NCBI RefSeq assembly: GCF_019659805.1
Contig: NZ_JAIFRO010000001.1
Coordinates: 267,001-331,000 of the forward strand
Direction of reading: 5' to 3'
DNA from: Bartonella raoultii
GTDB taxonomy: Bacteria; Pseudomonadota; Alphaproteobacteria; Rhizobiales; Rhizobiaceae
Length of the DNA stretch: 64,000 bases
Shown here in pieces: positions 1 through 9,878 of the stretch; position 1 is the first letter of the stretch; every line of letters begins with the position of its first letter. The translations under genes were made by a program, and so were the position numbers. The notes below the pieces were generated by a model that ran no database searches, had not been told where the DNA came from, and saw nothing but the letters and a program-made list of their open reading frames with translations.

Positions 1-629
1 TTATCAAGACATATAACTTAGACTATTAATAATAATATTCTCTTCTTATAAGTAAAAAAATTACGAACACACTTAAATGATTTTTATATAGAACTGTTCT
101 TATAAAAAGAATATTTATATAAACAAAATAAATAATTCTGGCGTTATATGTAAAAATATATTTTATTATAGATTGCCCTTATAGAATAATACTATTTAAT
201 AGCTTATAAAAAAATCCTCAATACTTCTTATCATCATCACATTTTTGTAAAGACTTTATATAAAAATATAAACAGAAGCTGAAACAAAGCACCTCTTAAT
301 GCTATAGAGCACTCAGGAGAACAAGGATTAAACAAGAGTTAGCTTTCGAAAAGGCTCTATTTAGAGTACTTTTTAAATCTTACAATATTTAAAAATATCT
401 AGAGTATTTTTAAATTGGTTTTTCTTCTCTCTACGCGTTTGATTTCCCTTAAAAAAACTTTTCTGAAAAAAATTCTTCAAGTATAGAGACGCCATACATT
501 AATTTGATTTGTTCTTTACATTAAAAACATAATGATATAAAAGCCTCTTGGTACTTAAATGTGAGGGGATAAATAAGCATCAAGAGCGTATCAATATTAA
601 AGGCATATCTCAACATTAAGGGCATATCT
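1..629. other. AT-rich gene-free stretch upstream of the first autotransporter
   Basis: No convincing reading frame is seen on either strand. The stretch is very AT-rich and should hold the promoter and leader of the autotransporter that starts at 630. Just before the start there is a short near-repeat: the words AGGCATATCT and GGGCATATCT occur within 30 bases, the second directly abutting the ATG. A similar AAGGGCATC word precedes the second autotransporter. Confidence 0.5.
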
Positions 630-3017
630 ATGTATAAGATATATAAGAAAAATTTTTTATTATGTACAATTGCTGGAGCTTTTGTTTTCTCTCATTTCAG
701 TTCCGCTTATGCACAAACTCTTCCCCTCGAAATTTCTAAAGTTGACGTTACCCAAGGAGAAAAAGCATTCGATAACGTAGTTATCCGCGATAGAGTAAGC
801 GCTGTAAATGCCAATGGAAAAGGCGCTACAGCCACAATAAAAAAAGCAACGATAACTTCAGAAATGGTTGCGCTAAGTGCAGCAAAAGGTGGGCGCATTA
901 ATGCGAAGGACATTCATGCAAAAACCCTCATAAAAGGTCTTGAAATTACAAACGGTATTATCAACCTTGAAGATTCCATTGTCGTTGTTAAAGGAAACCA
1001 TGAAAGCTATGGTATCAATTTTGGTTTTATTACAAAATTCTCAGCCCCAGACGGAAAATTTACCAATCAAGCAAACTTTGTCAATACAAAGCTTTTAGTT
1101 GAAGATGGTAATGGTATCATAGGACCATTCTCAAATGGTGAAATTACACTGAAAAATTCAGAAATTCGTGCAGATGTCTTATTGCAAAATAAAGCAATGC
1201 CCGGAGCTGAACCTGTTACTCTTACCTTAACCGCCGATCATTCAACTTTAGAAGGAAGAGCCAATACATTAGGCAAGAACAAAACAGTTTTTAATTTGAA
1301 CAATGACAGTAAATGGCTCTTAAAGATTAGTAAAAACGAAACCGATAATACTGATATAATGAAGCTGTTTAATTACGATCTTCTGAACATTGAGCAAAGA
1401 GCACGTTCTCATGTTTCTGTTCTCCATCTTAATGCAAGTAGCATTGTTTTTAATGAACCAACAGGTAACCATTACCAAACTTTGAGTGTAGGACAACGAC
1501 CACAAACAGCAGAATCCAACACGTCACTGATGGGATTGCTTTCATCACCTATGGGATCTCATACATCGGCGCCCCAATTCCGTACAGAATCCAGCCTACA
1601 AGAAAATAAAAAACCTGATAGTACCCCAGTCTACAAAGCCTTGGGTGATGCAAAAATTTATTTTAATAGCCAATGGAGTAATGGTGCTGCAAAAGAGGCA
1701 CAAAAAACTGATAAGCTTCTGGTATATGGTGATGTGTCAGGAACAACAAAAATTCATTTCATCAACCTAGAAAAACAAAAAGAAGTGGAAGAAGAAGTCG
1801 AAAATCCTCTTCCTTCCAATAGGCGTGGTTTCTCACTTGTTCAAGTATCTGGAAAAGCCAGTGAAGATGCCTTTAAGCTTGCAAAGGGCTACACCACAAT
1901 AGGTGAGCTTCCTTATAAATATATTCTCAAAGCCTATGGACCAACATCAAGCCATGGAAAAGCAAATAGAGAACAAAGTTTCTTGGGAGAAGGTGACGGA
2001 TTTTGGGATTTCCGCTTACAAAATTCTACGCTTGATCCTGAGATGAAAATCAAAGCCCTTGTCCCGCAAATGGCAAGTTATTTGGTCATGCCTAACGTCG
2101 TATTCTCTGCTGGATTGGCGGATATAAAAAATCAAAATACCCTGTTAAGTACGTTGCAATCCACAGTCTTTGGCGTACAAGAGAAAAATAAAAAGGGACT
2201 CTTCTTAGCGCCTTATGGCGAAAAAATGACTCTCTCTTCCAACCGGACTCCTTTGGAATATGGCTATGGCGCGAATATACGCTATGGAGCCTTACAAGCA
2301 GGAGCAATTTTTCCAGCAATGGAAGACCAAAACATCACAACAAACTTTGGTTTTTGGGGAAGCTATGGAAAACTGGACTTTACCCCAAAGGATATAGACG
2401 GTGCTGGAAAAACGAAATTGGATAAATGGTCACTTTCTGCATATGGTAATATCCAGAATAACAGTGGTCTTTATCTTAACGCCTTCCTCTCCTATGGAAC
2501 TTTACAGGGAAATATCACGACAGAGCTCGCTGGAAATACCGCAAGTCTAGAACATACGCAGACATGGAGCGCATCAGGCACTATTGGTCAAAAATTAGCA
2601 ACAAGTGTTGAAGGATTGATCTTTGAACCACAAGCGCAACTTATTTATCAGCGTATCCTTTTTGGAACACTCAAAGATAGTGATGGTTTTGAAGTCAATA
2701 TGGGTAACCCTCATCAATGGCTGGTACGTGTTGGCGGACGTTTAATGCAAACAACCTCGACTATAGAGGAAGGTTGTGCTTTTTCTTTCTACAGTAAACT
2801 AAACATTATAAAAGCTTTTGAAAATCAAAAAACGATCCAAGCTGGTGATAGTTTCCACCTTGATACAATGGGATCTTCCCTCGAAGGTGGGTTGGGTGTC
2901 AATGCGCAGTTTATGCACAATGTCGCGCTTCATGCTGATGTAAATTACCAACATAAACTTCAAAAGTCCGGTATATCAGGAATGCATTTTTCCGCTGGAT
3001 TGCGCTACAAATTTTAA
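630..3017 (+). CDS. Autotransporter 1 (type V secreted surface protein)
   Basis: 795-residue autotransporter. Residues 1-29 form a Sec signal peptide (basic start, hydrophobic core, A-Y-A before the mature end). Residues about 45-240 read like a pertactin-type beta-helical passenger with repeated short strands, followed by a linker region to about residue 510. The last ~275 residues are an autotransporter beta-barrel ending in the usual terminal phenylalanine (R-Y-K-F). The barrel inserts in the outer membrane and exports the passenger. It is paralogous to the two downstream genes: the barrel is shared along its length, and passenger words such as Y-G-x-N-F and T-L-T-A-D-H-S recur in the third gene. 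Members of this type in Bartonella are called inducible autotransporters. Passenger function cannot be read from sequence. ATG at 630 is chosen because the signal peptide begins there. Confidence 0.88.
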   Translation: MYKIYKKNFLLCTIAGAFVFSHFSSAYAQTLPLEISKVDVTQGEKAFDNVVIRDRVSAVNANGKGATATIKKATITSEMVALSAAKGGRINAKDIHAKTLIKGLEITNGIINLEDSIVVVKGNHESYGINFGFITKFSAPDGKFTNQANFVNTKLLVEDGNGIIGPFSNGEITLKNSEIRADVLLQNKAMPGAEPVTLTLTADHSTLEGRANTLGKNKTVFNLNNDSKWLLKISKNETDNTDIMKLFNYDLLNIEQRARSHVSVLHLNASSIVFNEPTGNHYQTLSVGQRPQTAESNTSLMGLLSSPMGSHTSAPQFRTESSLQENKKPDSTPVYKALGDAKIYFNSQWSNGAAKEAQKTDKLLVYGDVSGTTKIHFINLEKQKEVEEEVENPLPSNRRGFSLVQVSGKASEDAFKLAKGYTTIGELPYKYILKAYGPTSSHGKANREQSFLGEGDGFWDFRLQNSTLDPEMKIKALVPQMASYLVMPNVVFSAGLADIKNQNTLLSTLQSTVFGVQEKNKKGLFLAPYGEKMTLSSNRTPLEYGYGANIRYGALQAGAIFPAMEDQNITTNFGFWGSYGKLDFTPKDIDGAGKTKLDKWSLSAYGNIQNNSGLYLNAFLSYGTLQGNITTELAGNTASLEHTQTWSASGTIGQKLATSVEGLIFEPQAQLIYQRILFGTLKDSDGFEVNMGNPHQWLVRVGGRLMQTTSTIEEGCAFSFYSKLNIIKAFENQKTIQAGDSFHLDTMGSSLEGGLGVNAQFMHNVALHADVNYQHKLQKSGISGMHFSAGLRYKF

Positions 3018-3046
3018 ACAAGCTTTTCTCTCCTTCGATAAGAGAG

Positions 3047-3073
3047 GCAGCGCTGTAAAGAAAGCAGCGCTGC
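3047..3073 (+). terminator. Hairpin after autotransporter 1
   Basis: GCAGCGCTG at 3047-3055 pairs perfectly with CAGCGCTGC at 3065-3073 around a 9-base loop, 30 bases after the stop codon. The following T content is weak, so it may be a poor terminator or only an mRNA-end hairpin. Confidence 0.5.
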
Positions 3074-3162
3074 TTCCATTTTATCCATTGTAAAAAATAT
3101 AATGGATAAAAAAGTTATGACGTTTTTATCAAAAAAAGAAAAAATATATAAAGGGCATCTTT

Positions 3163-4761
3163 ATGCATAAAAAGAGTTTATTATTCTACACAGCGACCTG
3201 TGCGTTGTTTTTTTCTTATTTTAACGGAACTTACATAAGTAATGCCTCTGGCCTAAATCCTCAAACACGCAGTGCACGTGAAGATTTGATCCATTTACCG
3301 CATCAAGATCACCATGCCCTTGAATTCGTCAACACACCAACGCAAGCAACAGCAATACTTTCTGCAGATAACCAAGGATTCGTTGATATTGCGCGTAAAC
3401 AAGGAACAAGACAAGACAATCGCGACTGGGATAAGCAGCACAATCAGGAAGATATACGACATAAAACAGTAAGCATAGAGAGCACCCTCCAAGGACAAAA
3501 AAAAGAACTTTCCAATAGCTTCAGCAATGCATTCACACAGACTTGGAATACCGATACAAGAACAAAAATGCAGCTCCCGCAGCTTTCCCTACATTCCTCT
3601 GAAGAACAAAAACCATCCCTTATCGGCTCTAAAATCAAGGCAAAGCGTTCTCTTGATCAATCCCCATCAAACCATAGCGTTTCACAACAGAAAGCCCCTT
3701 CATCCCAGACGAAAGTACAGGACAATCTACCTTCAAAGGATGATTCTACAAATCAAATAACAACGGAGAGCACAGATTCCTCTGATGAAACTCTTGCTTC
3801 TAAAGCAGAAGCGCCTACGCCTCAAATAGCACATTATTTACTCATGCCACATGCTATGCTTGCCACGGGATTTTCTGATGTTAATAATCAAAGTGCATTG
3901 TTAGATAGCCTCAGAATAACAATGTTTGAACCTAAAAATCAAAAAGAAAGAGGAAGCTTTTTATCAGTCCATGGCGATAGGATTACATTATCCTCTTTTC
4001 TTCAATCTGCCCCAAAGAGCTATAACGCCAATATTGATTATCATGCCTTACAAACAAGCGTAACGTTAATGACATTAGAAGAGCCGAATATCAGCACAAA
4101 CTTTGGTCTTTTTGGGACATACGGGAAATTAGCTTTTGCCCCTAAAAACAAAAACAACATTCCAGAAAAAAAGATGTTTAACAAATGGTCCCTTACAGCC
4201 TATGGCGACATCCAGCATGATAGTGGCATCTATGCAAGTGCCTTTCTCTTTTATGGAATTTTCAAAGACCAGAGTGACATGCCTCTCATGGAAAATATAA
4301 AAAAAAACCATGATACAAAAACCTTAGGCGCTTCTGCAACTGTTGGACAAAAATTAGAAACGGGCTTTGAAGGAATAATCCTTGAACCTCAAGCACAACT
4401 TGTTTATCAGCGTCTCATATTTGGTCTCCACTCAGAAAATAAAGACTTTAAAGTAAATATGGGGCATCCTCATCAGTGGTGGCTACGTCTTGGTGGACGT
4501 GTAACGCGAAATACAGGTAATGCCCTGTCCTTTTATGGTAAATTAAACTTCATAAAGACTTTTGAAGACAGCCATAGCATAGAGATTGATAAGCCTTTCC
4601 AAGTGACCCCTATGGGCACTTCAATTGAAGGCGGTCTAGGCATTCATAGCTATTTATTGCCCAATATCGCACTGCATGGTGATATCAGTTATCAATATAA
4701 ATTGAAAGAATCCATAGTATCTGGGCTGCATTTTTCCGCTGGAATACGCTACCGCTTTTAA
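3163..4761 (+). CDS. Autotransporter 2 with short, non-helical passenger
   Basis: 532-residue paralogue of the genes on both sides. A signal peptide covers about residues 1-29. The C-terminal ~270 residues are an autotransporter beta-barrel closely related to its neighbours (conserved words P-Q-I-A-H-Y-L-L-M-P, K-W-S-L-T-A-Y-G, the G-G-R-V strand and a terminal R-Y-R-F). The passenger, about residues 30-225, is unlike the neighbours' beta-helical passenger. It is hydrophilic, rich in Q, S, T and K, looks disordered, and contains a basic K-A-K-R-S word near residue 163. The domain order suggests loss or replacement of the original passenger by recombination. A surface or cleaved peptide is plausible; no function can be named. 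Confidence 0.85.
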   Translation: MHKKSLLFYTATCALFFSYFNGTYISNASGLNPQTRSAREDLIHLPHQDHHALEFVNTPTQATAILSADNQGFVDIARKQGTRQDNRDWDKQHNQEDIRHKTVSIESTLQGQKKELSNSFSNAFTQTWNTDTRTKMQLPQLSLHSSEEQKPSLIGSKIKAKRSLDQSPSNHSVSQQKAPSSQTKVQDNLPSKDDSTNQITTESTDSSDETLASKAEAPTPQIAHYLLMPHAMLATGFSDVNNQSALLDSLRITMFEPKNQKERGSFLSVHGDRITLSSFLQSAPKSYNANIDYHALQTSVTLMTLEEPNISTNFGLFGTYGKLAFAPKNKNNIPEKKMFNKWSLTAYGDIQHDSGIYASAFLFYGIFKDQSDMPLMENIKKNHDTKTLGASATVGQKLETGFEGIILEPQAQLVYQRLIFGLHSENKDFKVNMGHPHQWWLRLGGRVTRNTGNALSFYGKLNFIKTFEDSHSIEIDKPFQVTPMGTSIEGGLGIHSYLLPNIALHGDISYQYKLKESIVSGLHFSAGIRYRF

Positions 4762-4905
4762 AAAGACCTTGCCCTCTCTCCTAAAAAATAAGAAGCGCTT
4801 CATATAAATTTCCTATTACTTAAAAATAACAACATAATGAATTAAAGTCTGATTTTAACCTTAATTCATAAAGAGAGGGGGCATAAAATTTAGGAATATA
4901 TTTAT

Positions 4906-7900
4906 ATGAAAAAAAGCTTCTTATTTTGTACAATCTCTGGGGTTTTATTATACTCTTCTTCAAGCTTTTCTTATGCACTTCATACAACAGGTGCACAATC
5001 TGTAGCGAAGCACTTATTGAAGATCTATGAATATTCTCAAGATGATAGATATGCTATATCCTTTAACAAAGATTTTCATGATGACGCTTCAGTCTCTGTA
5101 ACAAAAAGCAGAAGGCAGCGTTATACCACTTTTCCAGAGTATCAAAACAACTCTTCAAGCCATAATTCTGAAAGCTCTACATATAATGGAGCTTCAAATG
5201 GTACATATTCACCCTATCCAGCCTCCTCTCTTTCTACACCTGTTATGCCTCCTCTTCCCATAACGAGTGGAAATTCTTCTTCTTTTTCACATCCTCCCTC
5301 TCCCATAAAGTCTTCTAACAAAGAGATCCCTTTATCTACTGAAGGATTAAGATCTTCTCAACCTTCAATTCCACAACTTCCACAGCAAGGAACGCCACAG
5401 CTTGTTGCAACACCCGTTCTTTCTACAGAGAAAAGCTTAAAACCGGAAGATCCAACAAAAATACTTGAAAAAGGATCCAGAGCAGCAGAAGGTAAACCTA
5501 GAAAAAGAGTTCTTTCCTCTATAGATTCTTCAACACAAAATAACTCTGAAAACACAACAGCAAAAGACTCCCAAAAATCAGAATCTTCAAAATCTATAGT
5601 TGAAACACCTCCACTTAGCAGTACAATCTCTTCTAAAGCGCAAGTACCAAACAGCATTGAGAATTCTCTTCTAAGTAGCATTCCTCCCATAGGAGGAGAA
5701 CCTATATCTCAAAAACCGCACAACGAATCTGAAAAAAAGAATCCTAAAAAACTGGGAGCTTCCAATAGTCCCCCTTCCTCTAGAGAAACAGTTCTTGGCA
5801 CGAAAGAAACACGTCAATCTGTGCAAACAAATGGTCAATCTGTAAGGACACAAGCTTTACAAACGGTTCAAACAAATACACAAACGCAAAAAACAGACAG
5901 CACAGAAACCATAAGGGTAAATGAAAAAGCACCAGCGCAAGATGCTGCAACAGAAGCAATACCAACAAGAGAAAATGCCAAATCGAGAAGACGTCCAGAA
6001 GTAGGATTTTCTTCTCCAGATTCTCCCACTCAAGGGATGCCATCTCATCCTCCCGCATCACAACTACCCCCTAAAAAATCAGAAAATCCTGTAGAACCTT
6101 CAAAGAGAAATCAGAAAACACCTCCCCAAAATACTGCTGGAAAACCGATACAAAGCAAAACAAATTCTGAAGCGACAAAAATTCCAATAACAGAATCTTC
6201 TTCTCCAGATTCTCCCACTCAAGGGATGCCATCTCATCCTCCCGCATCACAACTACCCCCTAAAAAATCAGAAAATCCTGTAGAACCTTCAAAGAGAGAT
6301 CAGAAAACACCCCCTCAAAATACTGCTGAAAAACCGATACAAAGTAAAACAAATTCTGAAGCGACAAAAATTCCAATAACAGAATCTTCTTCTCCAGATT
6401 CTCCCACTCAAGGGATGCCATCTCATCCTCCCGCATCACAACTACCCCCTAAAAAATCAGAAAATCCTGTAGAACCTTCAAAGAGAGATCAGAAAACACC
6501 CCCTCAAAATACTGCTGAAAAACCGATACAAAGCAAAACAAATTCTGAATCGACAAAAAATCCGATAACAGAATCTTCTTCTCCAGATGCTCCCACTCAA
6601 AGAATGCCATCTCATTCTTCAACATCCATACATCCACCATCGGCAAAACTGGAAATACCTATAAAACTGGTACCAAAAGTACAAGCAGAATGGGAAAAAC
6701 CAATATTATCAGAATCAAAAGCCTTAGAAAATCCCGTACAGATTGCAGAACCATCCACAAATATAAGCATTAAAAATGGCACAACTCTTACGCAACAGAA
6801 TGCTAAAATCTATGATCGATATTTTGCTGTGCATGTGCAAGGCGAAAACTCTGTTCTAACATTAAAGGGAGGAACAGTAACTTCAGGTTTTGTGGGACTT
6901 AGTGCATCAGGCGGAGGAAGAATTGATGCAACAGCCATTACAGCAACAGCTGTATCTGTTGGTCTCGTTAGCACAAATTCTACCATCATTTTAAAGGATT
7001 CTACCGTAAATGTTACGGGAGGTTATGATGCTTATGGTATTTTTTTCTATGATTTGCCACATCCATCTGAAAGGCGACATGCGCGCAGTGCTGAAAGAAG
7101 CATAGCTACGCTCCAAGAACAAAAAATTTCCAATAGCGTAATACTAGAAAATACGAAAGTTTCTGTTGAACAAGGTATTGGTGTTGGAGCAACAATTGCA
7201 AACGGCGAGATTATCTTGAAAAGTTCAGAAATTTATGCTGCTCTTTTATCAAGCAATGGAGACAATAAAAGCAGCTATACAAATACTCTAACGTTAACGG
7301 CAGACCATTCCCTTTTAAAAGGTGGGGCAAGAACCTTAGGAGAAAGCAAAACAGTATTTACTTTACAAAACGGTACAAAATGGCTCTTAACACCGCATAA
7401 AAATTTCATGAATAATGAAAGCGATATATTAGAGCATGAACAATTTAATGTTGATAAAAAATTATCCTCTCAACTTTCTAAACTGAGCCTTACAGAAAGT
7501 ACCATTCTGTTTGCTCCTCCAACCCAAAGAGATTATCAAACTCTGTTTGTAGGATTTAATCCACAAACAGATGATACTTCCCAAGCAACAACTGTTTATA
7601 GTGCAGAGGGTGATGCAAGAATTTATTTAAACACGCAATGGAGTCCTTCTTCTCCAGTAGCTAAACAAGAAACTGATCGCCTTGTGATTAACGGTAATGT
7701 ATCAGGGACAACAATGCTTCACATTCATCTTGTAGAAAGCGAAAAAAGCAGAACAAATCATCATTCTGTTTGGACACAACAGATGCATTCCTTACCTCTC
7801 TCAACGCATGGAGTTTCCGTTGTGCAAGTTTCTGGCAATGCTAACGAAAATTCTTTCGCATTAGCAGGAGGCTATATGACCATAGGACATGAACCTTACA

Positions 7901-8991
7901 AATATGTACTCAAAGCTTATGGGCCCGGCAAATCTCATGAAAACCAGAATCTCTTTGGTCAAAATGGTAACAATTTTTGGGATTTTCGCCTACAAAATGA
8001 CTATCTTGATAGTGATAAGAAAATCAGAGCACTTTTGCCACAGGTAGCAAACTATTTGGTCATGCCTAATGCTTTATTTTCTTCTGGATTAGCAGATATC
8101 AACAATCAAAATACGCTGTTAGATAATATGCGCATCAAAGTGTTTGGAGCAGAAAAGAAAAAAGAGAATAGCATCTTTTTCTCTTCTTATGGTGAAAAAA
8201 TCACTTTATCTTCTAACCATGACCCCTTGCATTATGGCTATGGTGCTGATGTCAACTATGGTGCTGTACAGATGGGAACGATATTGGCGGCCCTAGAAGG
8301 AACAGAGATGAACACATATTTAGGTCTTCTAGGAACATACGGAAAAATTGCTTTCACACCTAAAGGTATGAAAGATTCTGAAAAAACGACACTCAATAAA
8401 TGGTCTCTAACCGCTTATAGTGGCATCCAACACAACAATGGTCTGTACATAAACACATTCCTTTCTTATGGAATTCTAAAAGGAAATGTCACCACGAAAC
8501 TTATCGGCAATGCTGCAACATTAGATGATACAAAAACATTAAGCGTATCTACAACCATGGGGAAACAATTAGAAACAGGTGTGAAGGATTTAACCTTTGA
8601 ACCGCAAGTACAATTTGTTTATCAAAATCTTATGTTTGATATAATCTCTGATGCAAACAATTTAGAAGTCGATATGGGCAATCCACGTCAATGGTTGGTT
8701 CGTATAGGTGGACGTTTAACGCAAACGCTCATGGACTCACCAGCAAACAATACCTTTTCTTTCTATGGTAAAGTGAATGTTCTTAAAGCTTTTGGTGATG
8801 GTGGTACAATACAAATTGCTGATCCCTTCTCTCTTGATCCGATTGGGTCTTCTCTTGAAGGTGGTCTTGGTATCAATGCACAGTTTTCTCAAAAAATTGC
8901 GCTCCATGGTGATGTGAGCTATCGACAAAAACTTCAAAAAGCCGGTGTCTCTGGAACCCATATTTCTGGTGGAATACATTATCGCTTTTAA
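4906..8991 (+). CDS. Autotransporter 3, large, with proline-rich repeats
   Basis: 1361-residue autotransporter. A signal peptide covers about residues 1-24. A long low-complexity region (about 60-620) rich in S, P, T, Q and K follows, with just over three copies of a 63-residue repeat at about residues 369-570. A beta-helical passenger segment comes next (about 625-1000), paralogous to that of autotransporter 1 (shared I-T-A-T / T-V-N-V / T-L-T-A-D-H-S words). The last ~275 residues are the beta-barrel ending H-Y-R-F. The extended proline-rich stalk is likely to hold the passenger away from the surface or to be a decoy surface. The repeat number is a natural candidate for strain variation. 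ATG at 4906 is chosen because the signal peptide begins there. Confidence 0.87.
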   Translation: MKKSFLFCTISGVLLYSSSSFSYALHTTGAQSVAKHLLKIYEYSQDDRYAISFNKDFHDDASVSVTKSRRQRYTTFPEYQNNSSSHNSESSTYNGASNGTYSPYPASSLSTPVMPPLPITSGNSSSFSHPPSPIKSSNKEIPLSTEGLRSSQPSIPQLPQQGTPQLVATPVLSTEKSLKPEDPTKILEKGSRAAEGKPRKRVLSSIDSSTQNNSENTTAKDSQKSESSKSIVETPPLSSTISSKAQVPNSIENSLLSSIPPIGGEPISQKPHNESEKKNPKKLGASNSPPSSRETVLGTKETRQSVQTNGQSVRTQALQTVQTNTQTQKTDSTETIRVNEKAPAQDAATEAIPTRENAKSRRRPEVGFSSPDSPTQGMPSHPPASQLPPKKSENPVEPSKRNQKTPPQNTAGKPIQSKTNSEATKIPITESSSPDSPTQGMPSHPPASQLPPKKSENPVEPSKRDQKTPPQNTAEKPIQSKTNSEATKIPITESSSPDSPTQGMPSHPPASQLPPKKSENPVEPSKRDQKTPPQNTAEKPIQSKTNSESTKNPITESSSPDAPTQRMPSHSSTSIHPPSAKLEIPIKLVPKVQAEWEKPILSESKALENPVQIAEPSTNISIKNGTTLTQQNAKIYDRYFAVHVQGENSVLTLKGGTVTSGFVGLSASGGGRIDATAITATAVSVGLVSTNSTIILKDSTVNVTGGYDAYGIFFYDLPHPSERRHARSAERSIATLQEQKISNSVILENTKVSVEQGIGVGATIANGEIILKSSEIYAALLSSNGDNKSSYTNTLTLTADHSLLKGGARTLGESKTVFTLQNGTKWLLTPHKNFMNNESDILEHEQFNVDKKLSSQLSKLSLTESTILFAPPTQRDYQTLFVGFNPQTDDTSQATTVYSAEGDARIYLNTQWSPSSPVAKQETDRLVINGNVSGTTMLHIHLVESEKSRTNHHSVWTQQMHSLPLSTHGVSVVQVSGNANENSFALAGGYMTIGHEPYKYVLKAYGPGKSHENQNLFGQNGNNFWDFRLQNDYLDSDKKIRALLPQVANYLVMPNALFSSGLADINNQNTLLDNMRIKVFGAEKKKENSIFFSSYGEKITLSSNHDPLHYGYGADVNYGAVQMGTILAALEGTEMNTYLGLLGTYGKIAFTPKGMKDSEKTTLNKWSLTAYSGIQHNNGLYINTFLSYGILKGNVTTKLIGNAATLDDTKTLSVSTTMGKQLETGVKDLTFEPQVQFVYQNLMFDIISDANNLEVDMGNPRQWLVRIGGRLTQTLMDSPANNTFSFYGKVNVLKAFGDGGTIQIADPFSLDPIGSSLEGGLGINAQFSQKIALHGDVSYRQKLQKAGVSGTHISGGIHYRF
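6010..6615 (+). repeat. 189-bp in-frame tandem repeat in autotransporter 3
   Basis: Copies run 6010-6198, 6199-6387 and 6388-6576, with a partial fourth to about 6615. Each encodes 63 residues beginning S-S-P-D-S-P-T-Q-G. Copies 2 and 3 are almost identical in DNA, so the expansion is recent. The unit is a multiple of three, so copy-number change keeps the frame. Confidence 0.93.
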
Positions 8992-9034
8992 AAAAAGCTT
9001 CATATTGTTTTAAAAATAATATTCATTAATTTTA

Positions 9035-9067
9035 CAAACAGGTAGCATAAAATATGCTGCCTTTTTG
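9035..9067 (+). terminator. Rho-independent terminator after autotransporter 3
   Basis: AGGTAGCATA at 9040-9049 pairs with TATGCTGCCT at 9053-9062 (one G-T wobble) around an AAA loop and runs directly into TTTTT. It lies about 45 bases after the stop codon. Confidence 0.8.
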
Positions 9068-9324
9068 TAAATAAAAATCTCTTTTTCCATAATATTCTTA
9101 GATAAAGATAAAAACTCCTAAACAGAGAAGCTAAAAGGCACCTCATATCAAGAAAAATATTTTAAAAGCAATAGGATAATAAAATACATCCCCCCTTACA
9201 TTCAAAATCAGTCTTTCCAAACACCAAAAGACTTATTTTTTACAATAGCAAAATTCTAAAAAATAATGTTTTTCATAAAAACACGCTAAGATGCGTGAAA
9301 AAAAATCTTACATTCTTTTCTGCA

Positions 9325-9768
9325 TCACTTAGAGCGCCCAATATTGGACAAAACCAGATCAGCATTTCCCTCTGTTTCTTTTGTGCGCACAGCGCTTTGC
9401 GCCACTTGAGAAAGATCATTGATCTCATCTAAATGCATTTGAAGCAATTCACTATTGCGATGTAATTTTTCCTGTAAATCTGCTAACAAACTTTCAACTT
9501 CATTTTCAATATCTTCATTCATATAGCGCTTTATATCACTTATAGATTTATTAAGGTCGCGTAAGCCACGCGTTTTACATAAATTGATTTCTTCATAATC
9601 AGGAATTCTATTGCTTTCAAGCATAGAAATTTCATAATCAATCACTTGTGTTAATCCCTTCACGGCAGCTACAAATTTTGTCATTGCCCAATCGCGATCA
9701 ATAAGGTTGTTATCAAGAGTTTTAGCTTTTGATGCAAAACTCTCATCACCATATTGCATTATAGACAT
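9325..9768 (-). CDS. FlgN-like flagellar chaperone-related protein
   Basis: 147 residues from the chosen start. An ATG 60 bases further upstream is in frame, but the start at 9768 has a good ribosome site (AAGGGG, about 6 bases upstream), so the shorter form is preferred. The protein is almost entirely helical. The pattern E-I-S-M-L-E..., K-T-R-G-L-R-D-L-N-K and L-Q-M-H-L-D-E-I-N-D-L followed by T-E-G-N resembles alphaproteobacterial FlgN, the export chaperone of hook-filament junction proteins. This assignment is from pattern only. No other flagellar gene is in the window, so it may be an orphan with another role. Three GCTGATACA direct repeats lie about 70 bases upstream of the start. Confidence 0.6.
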   Translation of the reverse strand: MSIMQYGDESFASKAKTLDNNLIDRDWAMTKFVAAVKGLTQVIDYEISMLESNRIPDYEEINLCKTRGLRDLNKSISDIKRYMNEDIENEVESLLADLQEKLHRNSELLQMHLDEINDLSQVAQSAVRTKETEGNADLVLSNIGRSK

Positions 9769-9838
9769 TTTCTTTCCCCTTCCACATTCTTGTTTAATCT
9801 TGTTCTCAAAGTAAGGGCGATTAAACAACCATTTTAAT

Positions 9839-9878
9839 GCTGATACACAGCTGATACACGAATTTCAATGCTGATACA
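9839..9878. promoter_or_regulatory. Three direct GCTGATACA repeats upstream of the FlgN-like gene
   Basis: GCTGATACA occurs at 9839-9847, 9850-9858 and 9870-9878, with start-to-start spacings of 11 and 20 bases, near one and two helical turns. The position, upstream of the minus-strand gene starting at 9768, fits an activator or repressor array. No protein can be assigned. Confidence 0.4.

Noticed and set aside
5671..6061. Minus-strand frames across autotransporter 3 repeats
   Set aside because: Shadows of the low-complexity proline/serine region.
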